DNA of 64,000 nucleotides from contig OX442322.1 of the NCBI GenBank assembly GCA_949358305.1, positions 992,001 through 1,056,000 on the forward strand, in the 5' to 3' direction. A program made the position numbers and the translations under genes. Under the pieces are notes generated by a model. It made no database searches. It was not told where the DNA came from and saw only the letters and a list, made by a program, of their open reading frames with translations. Positions 32,593-41,183 of this stretch are shown one piece after another (positions within the stretch are counted from its first letter, which is position 1; every line of letters begins with the position of its first letter). The stretch is from Strigamia acuminata. Its lineage: Eukaryota; Arthropoda; Chilopoda; Geophilomorpha; Linotaeniidae.

Positions 32593-33060
32593 ATGTATAA
32601 GATACATAAAGTGAATCTATCTCCGAATCAACAACGAAAAATATCCAAGTCTGTCAAAAAAAAGATACCCTTGCATTTAAGATTGAAATACGAACAATTA
32701 AACGGCAATCATGGCTTGTCTCTTACGGATAGACAAATAAACAAGATCAAAAAAGCCGGTTCTAAAAAGAAAGGCATGACTTTGAGTATACCTTCGAATC
32801 AAATTAAACAATCTGGCGGATTTTTTCCTTTATTACTTCCACTATTGGGGGCTTTAGGCGGTCTCGCTGGCGGTGCGGCAGGAATTGCCAAAGCTGTCGA
32901 TGAGGCAAAAACCAACAAGAGAATGCTCGATGAGACAAAACGTCATAATGCAGTTTCAGAAGGTAAAGGAATGCAATTCGCAAAAAAAAAATCGCGGAAA
33001 CGCAAGTCTGGAAAAGGTTTTTACTTGAAACCTTACGGCTCACTGGTGACAAAAAAATAA
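32593..33060 (+). CDS. Basic protein with Gly-rich hydrophobic segment (adenovirus pVI/pX-like role), 155 aa
   Basis: Lys-rich ends flank a hydrophobic Gly/Ala/Leu segment (about residues 75-100: FFPLLLPLLGALGGLAGG). The C-terminus is RKSGKGFYLKPYG. Similar small basic proteins with a membrane-active segment lie downstream of the capsid gene in adintovirus-type elements and are processed by the protease. The frame ends at TAA directly after an A7 run. The second protease is open in the -1 frame across this point, so the two may be joined by frameshifting. Confidence 0.7.
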   Translation: MYKIHKVNLSPNQQRKISKSVKKKIPLHLRLKYEQLNGNHGLSLTDRQINKIKKAGSKKKGMTLSIPSNQIKQSGGFFPLLLPLLGALGGLAGGAAGIAKAVDEAKTNKRMLDETKRHNAVSEGKGMQFAKKKSRKRKSGKGFYLKPYGSLVTKK

Positions 33061-33395
33061 AACCGCTAGATTCGTTGCAGTTGGAGGAACTGGCCAGACG
33101 AATGAAAATTTCATTTTTTAGAGGAGTGTTTTCGAGAGATACTTTACCCGCCAAACCACGATCGAAAGAATGTGGAATTATTAATTTGAACACGCACCAC
33201 GAAAGCGGAAGTCATTGGGTGGCATACAGTAAAATTGGAAATAAGAAGCTGTACTTCGATAGTTTCGGAGACTTGCCACCCCCGTTGGAATTATACGATT
33301 ATCTGGGAGACAACATAAAATACAATTACAATCAGTATCAAAATTTTGACGAAATTACTTGCGGCCATTTGTGCTTATATGTTTTAAAAAAATAG
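33030..33395 (+). CDS. Adenain-like cysteine protease 2
   Basis: Catalytic His lies in SGSHWVAYSK, the acidic residue in YFDSFGDLPPP and Cys in ITCGHLCLYVL. The layout is that of adenain (C5) proteases. There is no ATG near its 5' side; the frame is open back to about 33030, overlapping the basic-protein gene in the -1 frame. An A_AAA_AAA heptamer (33051-33057) sits exactly before the upstream TAA, in register for -1 slippage. Having a second protease beside the one at 26234-26653 is unusual. The start coordinate marks the visible open stretch, not a proven start codon. Confidence 0.75.
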   Translation, partial: TLRLTGDKKIKPLDSLQLEELARRMKISFFRGVFSRDTLPAKPRSKECGIINLNTHHESGSHWVAYSKIGNKKLYFDSFGDLPPPLELYDYLGDNIKYNYNQYQNFDEITCGHLCLYVLKK

Positions 33396-33451
33396 AGGAA
33401 AGAAGAAAAAAAAATAATTAAAAAATAGTTTTTTTCCCTTCTATTAAAAAA

Positions 33452-35092
33452 ATGGTAAGCGTAAATAAACTAGGAGACGATTATCGTCTTAACGCAGTGC
33501 ATAAATTGGGCAAACGTCAACGTCGAGAAGTAGATGAGGTTCTCGCAGATCACGTTGGTTACGATGCATTATCCGATCTAGAAAAAAAAATTTTTGACGA
33601 GATCACAAAGACTAAAAATGCCCTGAAAGCTGCTTGCGATTCTATAATTAACGATTTGAACGCATTAAAACGTACCGTACAAGATCAAGCTACTAAGCTA
33701 ACGGGGCAAGGCGAAGGAATTGATACGAAGGATATTGATAAACTCAAAAATGATATTGCCTATGCTACTATAAAATATGGAACGTTGGAACAAGATTTGA
33801 TTAAGAAAATTAAAGAATTAGAAGCGAACATTAAGATATTAGTAGATAATGCGACTGCTTCCGGTGGTGTAGAAGTTGACGAAAAACAAATAAGCGCATT
33901 AGAAATCAAAATCAAAGACTTGATAAATGACGTTAAATCCAAGTTGGAATCTGCGATCGAAGATTTAAAGACTGGGTTGGAGACGTTGACTAATAGCTTA
34001 ATCCAGAATAAAACCGATTATGATACAAAAATAAACGAAGCATTGGATGAAGTAGAAACCAAAATCCAGAACTTAGACGTGGACAAAATCAGAACCAACA
34101 TCGAGGCATCAAATGACAAGATAAAACAAGCACAGGATGATATAAAAAAGTTAGAAAAAAGTGTGGAAAATGAGGTTAAAGCCTTGCAAACCAAAATCAA
34201 AGCTTTACCCGCAAAATTTGGTGTTAGTAGCGAAAGTACGGAAGACTTAAAAACCAAAATTGAAGCGGCGAAAGCGGAGCTAGACACAGTCAGTACTGCC
34301 ATTCAAAAAGATCTGGACGAGACTAAACTTAAATTAAACGAGTACGTAGACGAAAATTCCGTAAAGTCAGATAAAATGCAAACGAGCGTCAACGAGGTTA
34401 CCGATAAAATCAAATTAGCCAACGAACAAATAATAACGTTGCAGGAAAACATGTTGTCCATTTTGACATCCGTTCAAGAAGAAATATCAAAAATTAGCGC
34501 AATTCCGAGCGTTGACGAATCAAGTTTTGCTCCCGCTGCTTTGGCCGGCACTGTCGATACGGTAGAAGCCACGTTAAATTCTAACATCGAAGCGAACAAA
34601 ATAGAAGTTAATAAGAAATTGACGGAATTAGAAGACAAAATATCAAATCTAAATATTCCCGAAGTAGAAGAACAGGCCGATTTAGTGCTAGGGTTCCTAC
34701 ATTCGCAACGGACCGATTGGTTTTTGAAGGTGTCCGAAGAATGGAAATTATTTGCACATAATGGGAAGTTTTATACTCCTCATTACGGGCATATAACGCG
34801 AATCAGTTTATTCATGTATGCTACTACAGCAGAATACACAGTAATACCTAACGAGTTTGAGTTTATCTTGTCTATTAACGGGCATGGTCGAACGTTCCAT
34901 ATTCCACGTACAGATGTTACAAAAACACCACGTAAAATGCCGGTATGTTTTAGAACGTCCAATTTAGAGAAAAAAGTAGATTTTGATGATAACGATCACA
35001 TTAGAATATCTACTATCACCAATTGGAGTCCGGAAATACAAGTTTACGCCCTCGTGTATTGCAGATTCGATCGTAGTAAATGGGACGATTAA
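33452..35092 (+). CDS. Coiled-coil fibre-like protein, 546 aa
   Basis: Residues about 35-410 are long heptad-type helices rich in Lys, Asp, Glu, Leu and Ile (for example KIKELEANIKILVDN). They are followed by a compact beta-type C-terminal domain of about 130 residues (LGFLHSQRTDWFLK... to the end). A long shaft with a distal globular head fits a virion fibre or attachment protein. It is transcribed with the capsid genes and converges with the polymerase gene, with only 16 bases between. The function is inferred from architecture and position. Confidence 0.65.
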   Translation: MVSVNKLGDDYRLNAVHKLGKRQRREVDEVLADHVGYDALSDLEKKIFDEITKTKNALKAACDSIINDLNALKRTVQDQATKLTGQGEGIDTKDIDKLKNDIAYATIKYGTLEQDLIKKIKELEANIKILVDNATASGGVEVDEKQISALEIKIKDLINDVKSKLESAIEDLKTGLETLTNSLIQNKTDYDTKINEALDEVETKIQNLDVDKIRTNIEASNDKIKQAQDDIKKLEKSVENEVKALQTKIKALPAKFGVSSESTEDLKTKIEAAKAELDTVSTAIQKDLDETKLKLNEYVDENSVKSDKMQTSVNEVTDKIKLANEQIITLQENMLSILTSVQEEISKISAIPSVDESSFAPAALAGTVDTVEATLNSNIEANKIEVNKKLTELEDKISNLNIPEVEEQADLVLGFLHSQRTDWFLKVSEEWKLFAHNGKFYTPHYGHITRISLFMYATTAEYTVIPNEFEFILSINGHGRTFHIPRTDVTKTPRKMPVCFRTSNLEKKVDFDDNDHIRISTITNWSPEIQVYALVYCRFDRSKWDD

Positions 35093-35108
35093 ACTAACCA
35101 TCGTCATA

Positions 35109-38100
35109 TTAATCCTCCGCCAAGCTTACGTATCCATAAGCCAAAGTATGAATACAATCATCTAATATCACTCGTTTCTTGTCTTTTGCCGACAATGCCA
35201 ATTTGTCCACCTTGACCGTTGTGAGATCGTGCAGTTTTGATTTGATCGTTTCAAATTTCAATCTGTGGGCCTCCCGTTCACCGAACAATATCTTCTTGTA
35301 CGCCTCCAAGTCCAGCTCTTGCTCCACGACAGCCTTCTTTATGCCTTTACATCGCATGCTCGTTTTCCCGTTCACGTTATAAGCGTAACATTTGGCTCTT
35401 AGCCCTACAAACTCTTCTATCGGCTCGCCGGCAGTCTCGTCTTTGAAGCATCCTATGACACGCCTGTTTCTGCCATCGGGTGGGTGGTAATTAGACAGAT
35501 CCATCACTTGTGGTATTTCTTCTCTGAAGAACGAGTAGACTGACGGAGCTTCTATTTCGTACATCAAACTATCCGTATCTGTCATCAGCAATCTCAGCTT
35601 GTCTGAGAATTTTTTTTTCATGACGTTGTAATGAAAGTCGTAAAGCAAGCATTTAGACAAGTCCAGGATAGTTAAACCGCTGTAAATAGGTTTGTCTAAC
35701 GTCAATTCCAGCTTTCGGCGTTCAACCAACACCAGTTTTTCGTTTAATTTTTTTTTTCCTTTGAAACCGACGTGGTTGACGTGAGTATTCAAGTCTTTTG
35801 CATTGTTTACCAGATAAAATTGTCTATATTTCCTCACATCTTGTAGAGTTTTTCCAAATACGGAATTGTTAGCTAATTTCGCCAATTCCTGCTCAAAATC
35901 ACTGGTAGCTGACTTCCGTTTCTCAATATTCAATTCGATATACTTGGCCAGCCACGGTTTTTGCTCAAACGTCAGCACTCTTTTTATTTTCATCAACGTC
36001 ATGCCCAGGGACAAGTACAATTGCAGAGCTCTGTAATGCAGAATGTAATTACAACGAGCTTGCAAATGCGGGATTAATCTGGGAGAAGTGTCATCCCCAG
36101 AACGTATCATTTCCGGAGCCAAAGGCAAACAATTGTGGGACGTATGCAGTTCTTGCGGATATCCCAAATCCACTTCCAAGATGCATCCCATCGTATCGTT
36201 CTCTCCCATTTTTAAAATCCGTTCTTGTGTCCATTCGGCTACATTATCGTCGAAGGCAAACTTGCCAACTGGTAGCGGTTTGCTCATTGCCCAGGAATAC
36301 ATGGAATTCGCATCCAAATAGACGATGTAACTCTCTGGTTTCTCGCAATCGTATCCCGATGCCAGAAGAGGATTATTGGCTTTGGCGTAGCGTTGACTGA
36401 TAGTGGCAACACCGCCTCTTATTCCTTGTTCGACAAACATGTACATATCTGGATCAGACAGAAGCTCCAATTTAACTTCGGTGATGAGCAGCGCAGCGTC
36501 CCAAGAAAGACTTGGAAACGTGATGTAATGACAGGGGTCTAGCTTGTAGTGATTTAAACACATTTTTCTGAACTGTTCGAATATATCCGCCAACAACAGA
36601 GTGTCGGTCTTCAGATACAAATCGTGATATTCGCCCATGTTTTTAATTCCGAACGTTTTCCAAACTAACTGGGCATATTGGTATTCGTCGTCGGTTATGT
36701 TCTCAAATTCTTCTTTCGGCGGAAGTTTATCTTCTTGAAATTTTGACCAACCGGTCATATATCTGTAAGGGTACACTCCTTTCCTCAACAGAAGATCAAT
36801 TTCCTCGCCTTTAAACTCGCTTCGAAAGACAGCGAACTGCGACTTCTTCTCTAGATTTTTTGCCAAATTGGATAAACTGCTTGCGAGAAATTGGAAACTA
36901 TCCATGAATTTTAACGTTACGACCTGTTTTGGATCATCACCGGTCTTGATTTTCAACGTGAACGATTTGTATAATTCCGAGTTTTCGGCGATCATCGTCA
37001 CTTTTTCTGACGCGACGGTCAAATGCGGCAATATTAGATGAAAATCATACTTTTTCCCATTATGGAAAATTATAGGCACAGATTTCCGCCAATGGTAGTT
37101 GAGGTTACAATTAGCGTGTGCGGCCCCACGAAACTTTCCGGTGAAATGGTTATGATCCAAGACTTTTGTCAAGCCTTTTAATTCTTCCAAGAATTCATCA
37201 CCGCATAAGTAACACGTTGTTGCATTTCTATAGGCGATCCATTGAAGCGAAGTCATCGTTTTGGAATTGAATTGTTTATGTTCCAATTCGGAAAATTGCT
37301 GAACCACGGCTTTAATTTCCGCACGCAACGATTGCAAAAAATGATCGACGGCATCCGGACCTCTATACAGCTGTAACGGTCTGGAATAAGCTTCGTTCTC
37401 AGTGCACACTACTTTAAACGAATAACCGCACGGCTCGTGAGAATTAATGATGATCGAATGTAAAGTGGGTTCGCTCTCTGCATCAGGTACTAAGAATGCC
37501 TCGAAATCGGCGTAACAAACGTACGGTAAAGGATATTTTTTTTTCTCACTTTTGAACGTACAGATAGCTCCTTCGTCGGGACATTTAGTGCTGCAGGCTT
37601 TATATTTCCCGCAGTATCGTTTATGCCTAACGAGCACTATGGCACTGGAAAACCCGTTCATACAGTTCATGCAATAATACCGCTTATGTTTATTGCCGGC
37701 GCTCAAGAGTCGCGAGAAATCCCTGATCCACATGTAATGATTTTGTTTCTTCAGTAGGTTAATAGTGATAAAGCGGTTTGTCAGAATATCTACTTTAATC
37801 GGAACAATGCGGGACTTGGGCAGCAACTCGAATACATTAATGTTCAAACTTACATTCTGTCTTTCGAACGTAAGCACTTCTTTCGGCCCCACGGGAAAAA
37901 CTAGCCCTTCGAGATTGAGTTTATTCATAAACTGTTCGTAATAATCCGCTCTGCAAACATGAACGGGGGCTGGATACAAGGCAGCTAATACAGACCATAA
38001 AAAACTTTTTTGATCCGAGTTCTGGACATTTACAACGGCCTTTTTTTTCTGCAGACATTCGTCCAGTTCCTGATACGACGATTTTTCGGGAACGGAGTGG

Positions 38101-38735
38101 AATATCGACGCATGTTTGTCTCTTCCCACGCAGCTCTTGAATTGGTTATCGCAGTAGTGACACGGAAAATAACCCAGCAACCGTTTTGGATCCCTCACAA
38201 GTCCGTAGCTATTCTTTCCGTAGAAGAATAGATCTACGTGATGTTTCCTGTTTCTGTGAACGGTAACGTATCTTTCCACGCGATCGCCATTGCAATAATA
38301 AATACTTACTTCGATATCGGGATTCTGCGACTGGAATTTTTCTAGGTTTCTGTAAGGCAGCGGAAATTCTAAGCCTTGCAAGTTCAATTCGTGCTCATAC
38401 TTCAAGTAATTAGATATGCGTTCGGCATTAATAGCTACCGGATGTAAAGATGCAAGAATGGCCCAAACAAAAGACTTTCGCAAATCCATTTTAAAAGTCA
38501 AAACCGCTTTCTTATTGCGAATGACGGCCGATAAATCAATATTCGAACCCAATGGAAAGAAGATGGCATCTTTGCCCCATTCACCTTTCTGTTTTAAAAT
38601 ATCAAAATCAATTTTAAGAGCCTCTACACATACTAAACAGAAGTAGTCGTGAGTTTCTACATATTCAGCACTTTCTTCGGCCAGTTGCCTCGCAGCCAAA
38701 TCCAAAATTGGATCAACATCATCCGTTAACATCAC
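35109..38735 (-). CDS. Protein-primed DNA polymerase B (Polinton type), 1208 aa
   Basis: The long N-terminal region contains Cys/His fingers (CHYCDNQFKSCVGRDKH, about 193-210). The exonuclease motif I is CYADFEAFL (about 407) and motif II HNGKKYDFHL (about 557). An HNH-like Cys/His insert lies between them (DHNHFTGKFRGAAH). Polymerase motif A is DANSMYSW (about 808), motif B NNSVFGKT (about 959), and motif C MTDTDSLM (about 1055). All catalytic acidic residues are present. It replicates the element from its terminal repeats using a protein primer. The frame is intact. Confidence 0.96.
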   Translation of the reverse strand: MMLTDDVDPILDLAARQLAEESAEYVETHDYFCLVCVEALKIDFDILKQKGEWGKDAIFFPLGSNIDLSAVIRNKKAVLTFKMDLRKSFVWAILASLHPVAINAERISNYLKYEHELNLQGLEFPLPYRNLEKFQSQNPDIEVSIYYCNGDRVERYVTVHRNRKHHVDLFFYGKNSYGLVRDPKRLLGYFPCHYCDNQFKSCVGRDKHASIFHSVPEKSSYQELDECLQKKKAVVNVQNSDQKSFLWSVLAALYPAPVHVCRADYYEQFMNKLNLEGLVFPVGPKEVLTFERQNVSLNINVFELLPKSRIVPIKVDILTNRFITINLLKKQNHYMWIRDFSRLLSAGNKHKRYYCMNCMNGFSSAIVLVRHKRYCGKYKACSTKCPDEGAICTFKSEKKKYPLPYVCYADFEAFLVPDAESEPTLHSIIINSHEPCGYSFKVVCTENEAYSRPLQLYRGPDAVDHFLQSLRAEIKAVVQQFSELEHKQFNSKTMTSLQWIAYRNATTCYLCGDEFLEELKGLTKVLDHNHFTGKFRGAAHANCNLNYHWRKSVPIIFHNGKKYDFHLILPHLTVASEKVTMIAENSELYKSFTLKIKTGDDPKQVVTLKFMDSFQFLASSLSNLAKNLEKKSQFAVFRSEFKGEEIDLLLRKGVYPYRYMTGWSKFQEDKLPPKEEFENITDDEYQYAQLVWKTFGIKNMGEYHDLYLKTDTLLLADIFEQFRKMCLNHYKLDPCHYITFPSLSWDAALLITEVKLELLSDPDMYMFVEQGIRGGVATISQRYAKANNPLLASGYDCEKPESYIVYLDANSMYSWAMSKPLPVGKFAFDDNVAEWTQERILKMGENDTMGCILEVDLGYPQELHTSHNCLPLAPEMIRSGDDTSPRLIPHLQARCNYILHYRALQLYLSLGMTLMKIKRVLTFEQKPWLAKYIELNIEKRKSATSDFEQELAKLANNSVFGKTLQDVRKYRQFYLVNNAKDLNTHVNHVGFKGKKKLNEKLVLVERRKLELTLDKPIYSGLTILDLSKCLLYDFHYNVMKKKFSDKLRLLMTDTDSLMYEIEAPSVYSFFREEIPQVMDLSNYHPPDGRNRRVIGCFKDETAGEPIEEFVGLRAKCYAYNVNGKTSMRCKGIKKAVVEQELDLEAYKKILFGEREAHRLKFETIKSKLHDLTTVKVDKLALSAKDKKRVILDDCIHTLAYGYVSLAED

Positions 38736-38753
38736 GAACGGCCCGGCCCGGTA

Positions 38754-39137
38754 CTAAAAAAGAGCTGGCGACAATTTCACGGAATGCCGATATCTCAATT
38801 GCATCATAACACTCACTTTGCACGAATTCATGTCGGCTGCAACTTCCGCCACCAAAGCACGGATATTTGGAGCGGCATCTTTAATCACATCTTCTATTTC
38901 ACAAATCCTTTCATCGAAATTGACCATGTACTCGCGCGATTGTCCATCAAAGATACCTTTATGAAGATAATACGGAACTGAGATAATCTTCTCAAAATCT
39001 TTATATTCGCCGCATTTCTTCAAAAGTTGATCCAAACCGACATTAAACTTGAAAGCCCTAGATAAATCGCCCCTTTTTCTTTTTCCTTTTAAAAACTCGA
39101 CACATTTTCTGAATTTGTATCTATTCATTCTGAGCAC
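38754..39137 (-). CDS. Polinton small protein 3 (unknown), 127 aa
   Basis: A complete minus-strand frame immediately upstream of the polymerase gene and in the same direction, with 18 bases between. It has a basic N-terminus (RYKFRKCVEFLKGKRKRG) and helical, mixed-charge remainder. No family recognised. Position suggests an early gene, perhaps accessory to replication. Confidence 0.5.
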   Translation of the reverse strand: MLRMNRYKFRKCVEFLKGKRKRGDLSRAFKFNVGLDQLLKKCGEYKDFEKIISVPYYLHKGIFDGQSREYMVNFDERICEIEDVIKDAAPNIRALVAEVAADMNSCKVSVMMQLRYRHSVKLSPALF

Positions 39138-39728
39138 AGAATGAATCTAAATCATTATCCTTTTTTATATAAAAGAAAAATAAATTTAAAAAAAAGGAAA
39201 ATTGATTAAGAATGAAACATACTTTTAGGAATTTTTTTATTTATTAATTAATTAATTAATGAATTGAATTACACATTTAGCATTTTCTATTAAATATTTA
39301 CAAATAAATGAATTACTTGTAAATTAATTGAATTACACATTTAGCATTTTCTATTAAATATTTACAAATAAATGAATTACTTGTAAATTAATTGAATTAC
39401 ACATTTAGCATTTTCTATTAAATATTTACAAATAAATGAATTACTTGTAAATTAATTGAATTACACATTTAAGATTTTTTATTAAATATTTACAAATAAA
39501 TGAATTACTTGTAAATGAATTGAATTACTTGTAGTTATTTATTTTAATTAATTAAATTAATATAATTTATTAGTTATTTATTTATTTATAAATTAAATAA
39601 ATTAATATAATTTATTTATTTATTTATTTAAAAATTGAAGGGTAAGCATCATTTTTTTATGCTCCTGAAATCCATCTGAGTCCTTTCTTTCTTTGTTTTT
39701 CATTCATCCATCTTTATACCATCGGGCC
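39138..39728. repeat. Polinton right non-coding end with 64-bp satellite
   Basis: 39252-39530 is a tandem array (about four copies) of a unit of about 64 bp containing AATTGAATTACACATTTAGC and AATATTTACAAATAAATGAA. TTTA runs follow to 39625. It resembles the hairpin satellite at 24286-24482 near the left end, so both ends carry related AT repeats inside the 95-bp inverted repeat. Confidence 0.75.
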
Positions 39729-39823
39729 ATTTCCTCCTTCATCCCTTTAAATCCCTCCTTGAGGTAGAAATCAAGAATTGCATCTTAAATGCGTATTCAT
39801 AGATCTCATATTTTACTACAACA
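39729..39823 (-). repeat. Polinton right terminal inverted repeat
   Basis: The exact reverse complement of 23327-23421. Confidence 0.8.
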
Positions 39824-40386
39824 AATTTAAAATTTTCATTTATAAACTGAACGACATTTTATTACTTTATTTTTTTTTTGTTTAAATTTTCGGTTTTATT
39901 CATTTATTTATTGGTGTCTAATCCAAAATGTCTAAAAAGTAAGCCGAAATATCTAATGTAAAAATGTCTATGACTAATAATGACTATACTAAACGTTTAC
40001 TTCTTTTATGACCCTTGCGCATCCGCAACCCTTCTCTACGCCTACATGAAAAACGCAACGATTGTTTATTTTTTTTTATTTACCAGAACAGAACAGATTG
40101 GAGTAAAAAATACAATAATCATTGGAACAAAAATTGAAAAATTTTACAGATGAATAATCTAAAAAACTATTTCAGCTTCGCGCTGGTAAAGGAGGATAAC
40201 AATCCTGCGGCGTGTGCAATGGCAGTGGCCGCCAAGGTGGCCGCCGCCACCGCGCGCAAAGCCTCTCGGATGACTTCTTCGTCTCCCGACACAGCTAACA
40301 TAGACGCTCTGTGCGCCGCCGTGGCCGATTCCGCCGCTATACCGGCCGCCAGGAAAACCCCCACATCAGCCGTCAGAATGACAAAT
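39824..40386. other. Right flank of the Polinton, no confident gene
   Basis: 39824-39849 matches the second half of the empty-site-like sequence. A frame at 40150-40395 is Ala-rich on both strands and is probably a GC-richer non-coding patch. Confidence 0.35.
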
Positions 40387-40465
40387 GACAAATGAATTTG
40401 ATGGAATTTTATTTTAGTTTATTTAGTTAATTTTCTTTAATTTAAATTTTTCATTTGTAAACTGG
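40387..40465 (+). repeat. Sequence resembling the unoccupied Polinton target
   Basis: Its first part (GACAAATGAATTTGATGGAA through TTTTCTTTAAT) matches 23246-23320, the left flank of the Polinton. Its second part (AATTTAAATTTTTCATTTGT plus AAACTG) matches 39824-39849, the right flank. The join between them is uninterrupted here. Confidence 0.7.
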
Positions 40466-40869
40466 CGGAGCAGAGACGTCAAATGTTCTGACATCTGTGA
40501 GCCGAACTACTCCTCTTTTCTCTTTACAGTCGAATCAAACTTTCCCAATTTTTCTTCACTGTGTTTTTCATGTCGACTAGCGACGATGAACCGCTTCATC
40601 TATAGATCTGTATGAGATTTTCCAAAATTGTTTCAATAAGATAGCCAACAAAAAGCCAGGTAAAAAATTTTCTACATCAAATGGCCACTAATTACCAAAA
40701 ACCTACGTGCACACTGAACGTAACGATTGGCACGAGTTTTATTCGAGTGCGCCACCCAAAGCCAAAAGTAACGTTAGGCGTATTCCTTTGTTTTTTGTGC
40801 CTAGTTGTGGACAGTGTGATGTGTTTGCTCTTGTTTGTTTTCTAAACACTCCTTTGTGTAGGTATTTCG
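40466..40869. other. Spacer, possible 5' exon sequence
   Basis: A donor-like AAAAGTAACG at about 40766 and the acceptor TTTGTGTAG at about 40861 could add an upstream exon to the small gene that follows. Otherwise unassigned. Confidence 0.25.
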
Positions 40870-41183
40870 ATGGACGGCATCCAGCAAGAGCAGAGAGGTC
40901 AACAGGAGTTTTATGGTGCGTCAACGTGCAAACCAAGAAAAGCGGGAGGTTCGAACGAACAGGTGAGTGTATTCTTTTCTAACATTGCCAGAATGAATTA
41001 AAACTAACAGTGTGCTTATTCTAGGGTCTTCTATTCGAACTAGAAGTCTACTTGAAACCGAAGAAAGCAAAGAAATATGACAGTAAGCAAAAGAATTAAT
41101 TCTAAAACGAATTCAAACTAATTTCAGCATGTATTTGCAGGAAAAAACAACAAGACGAGGAGGGAGAATTGGACAAACAGTAG
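40870..41183 (+). CDS. Possible three-exon small gene, 68 aa
   Basis: Exons 40870-40962, 41025-41082 and 41128-41183 join in phase through GT-AG introns of 62 and 45 bp (donors CAGGTGAGT and CAGTAAGC, acceptors TTCTAG and TTTCAG). They form a frame from ATG to TAG. The predicted peptide is Gln-rich, then Lys-rich (KPKKAKKYD), then Cys/Glu-rich. Introns of this size match those of the caspase-like gene. No family is recognised, and an upstream exon may exist. It could be a relic of a larger gene. Confidence 0.35.

Larger units (their letters stand above)
23321..39823. mobile_element. Polinton/Maverick (adintovirus-like) DNA element, about 16.5 kb
   Basis: It encodes the Polinton hallmark set: protein-primed DNA polymerase B, retroviral-type integrase, adenain-like protease, FtsK/HerA-type packaging ATPase, and minor and major capsid proteins. 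A perfect 95-bp inverted repeat (23327-23421 and 39729-39823) brackets them. Left-flank sequence 23246-23320 and right-flank sequence 39824-39849 match the two adjoining halves of one uninterrupted sequence at 40387-40465, which therefore looks like a related empty site. Exact ends and the expected 6-bp target duplication are not certain. Most frames are intact, so the element is young or was recently functional. It can be called a Polinton or an endogenous adintovirus. Confidence 0.92.

Noticed and set aside
32377-32607. Tyr/Ile-rich frame between the capsid and basic-protein genes
   Set aside because: It is a translation of a TA microsatellite.
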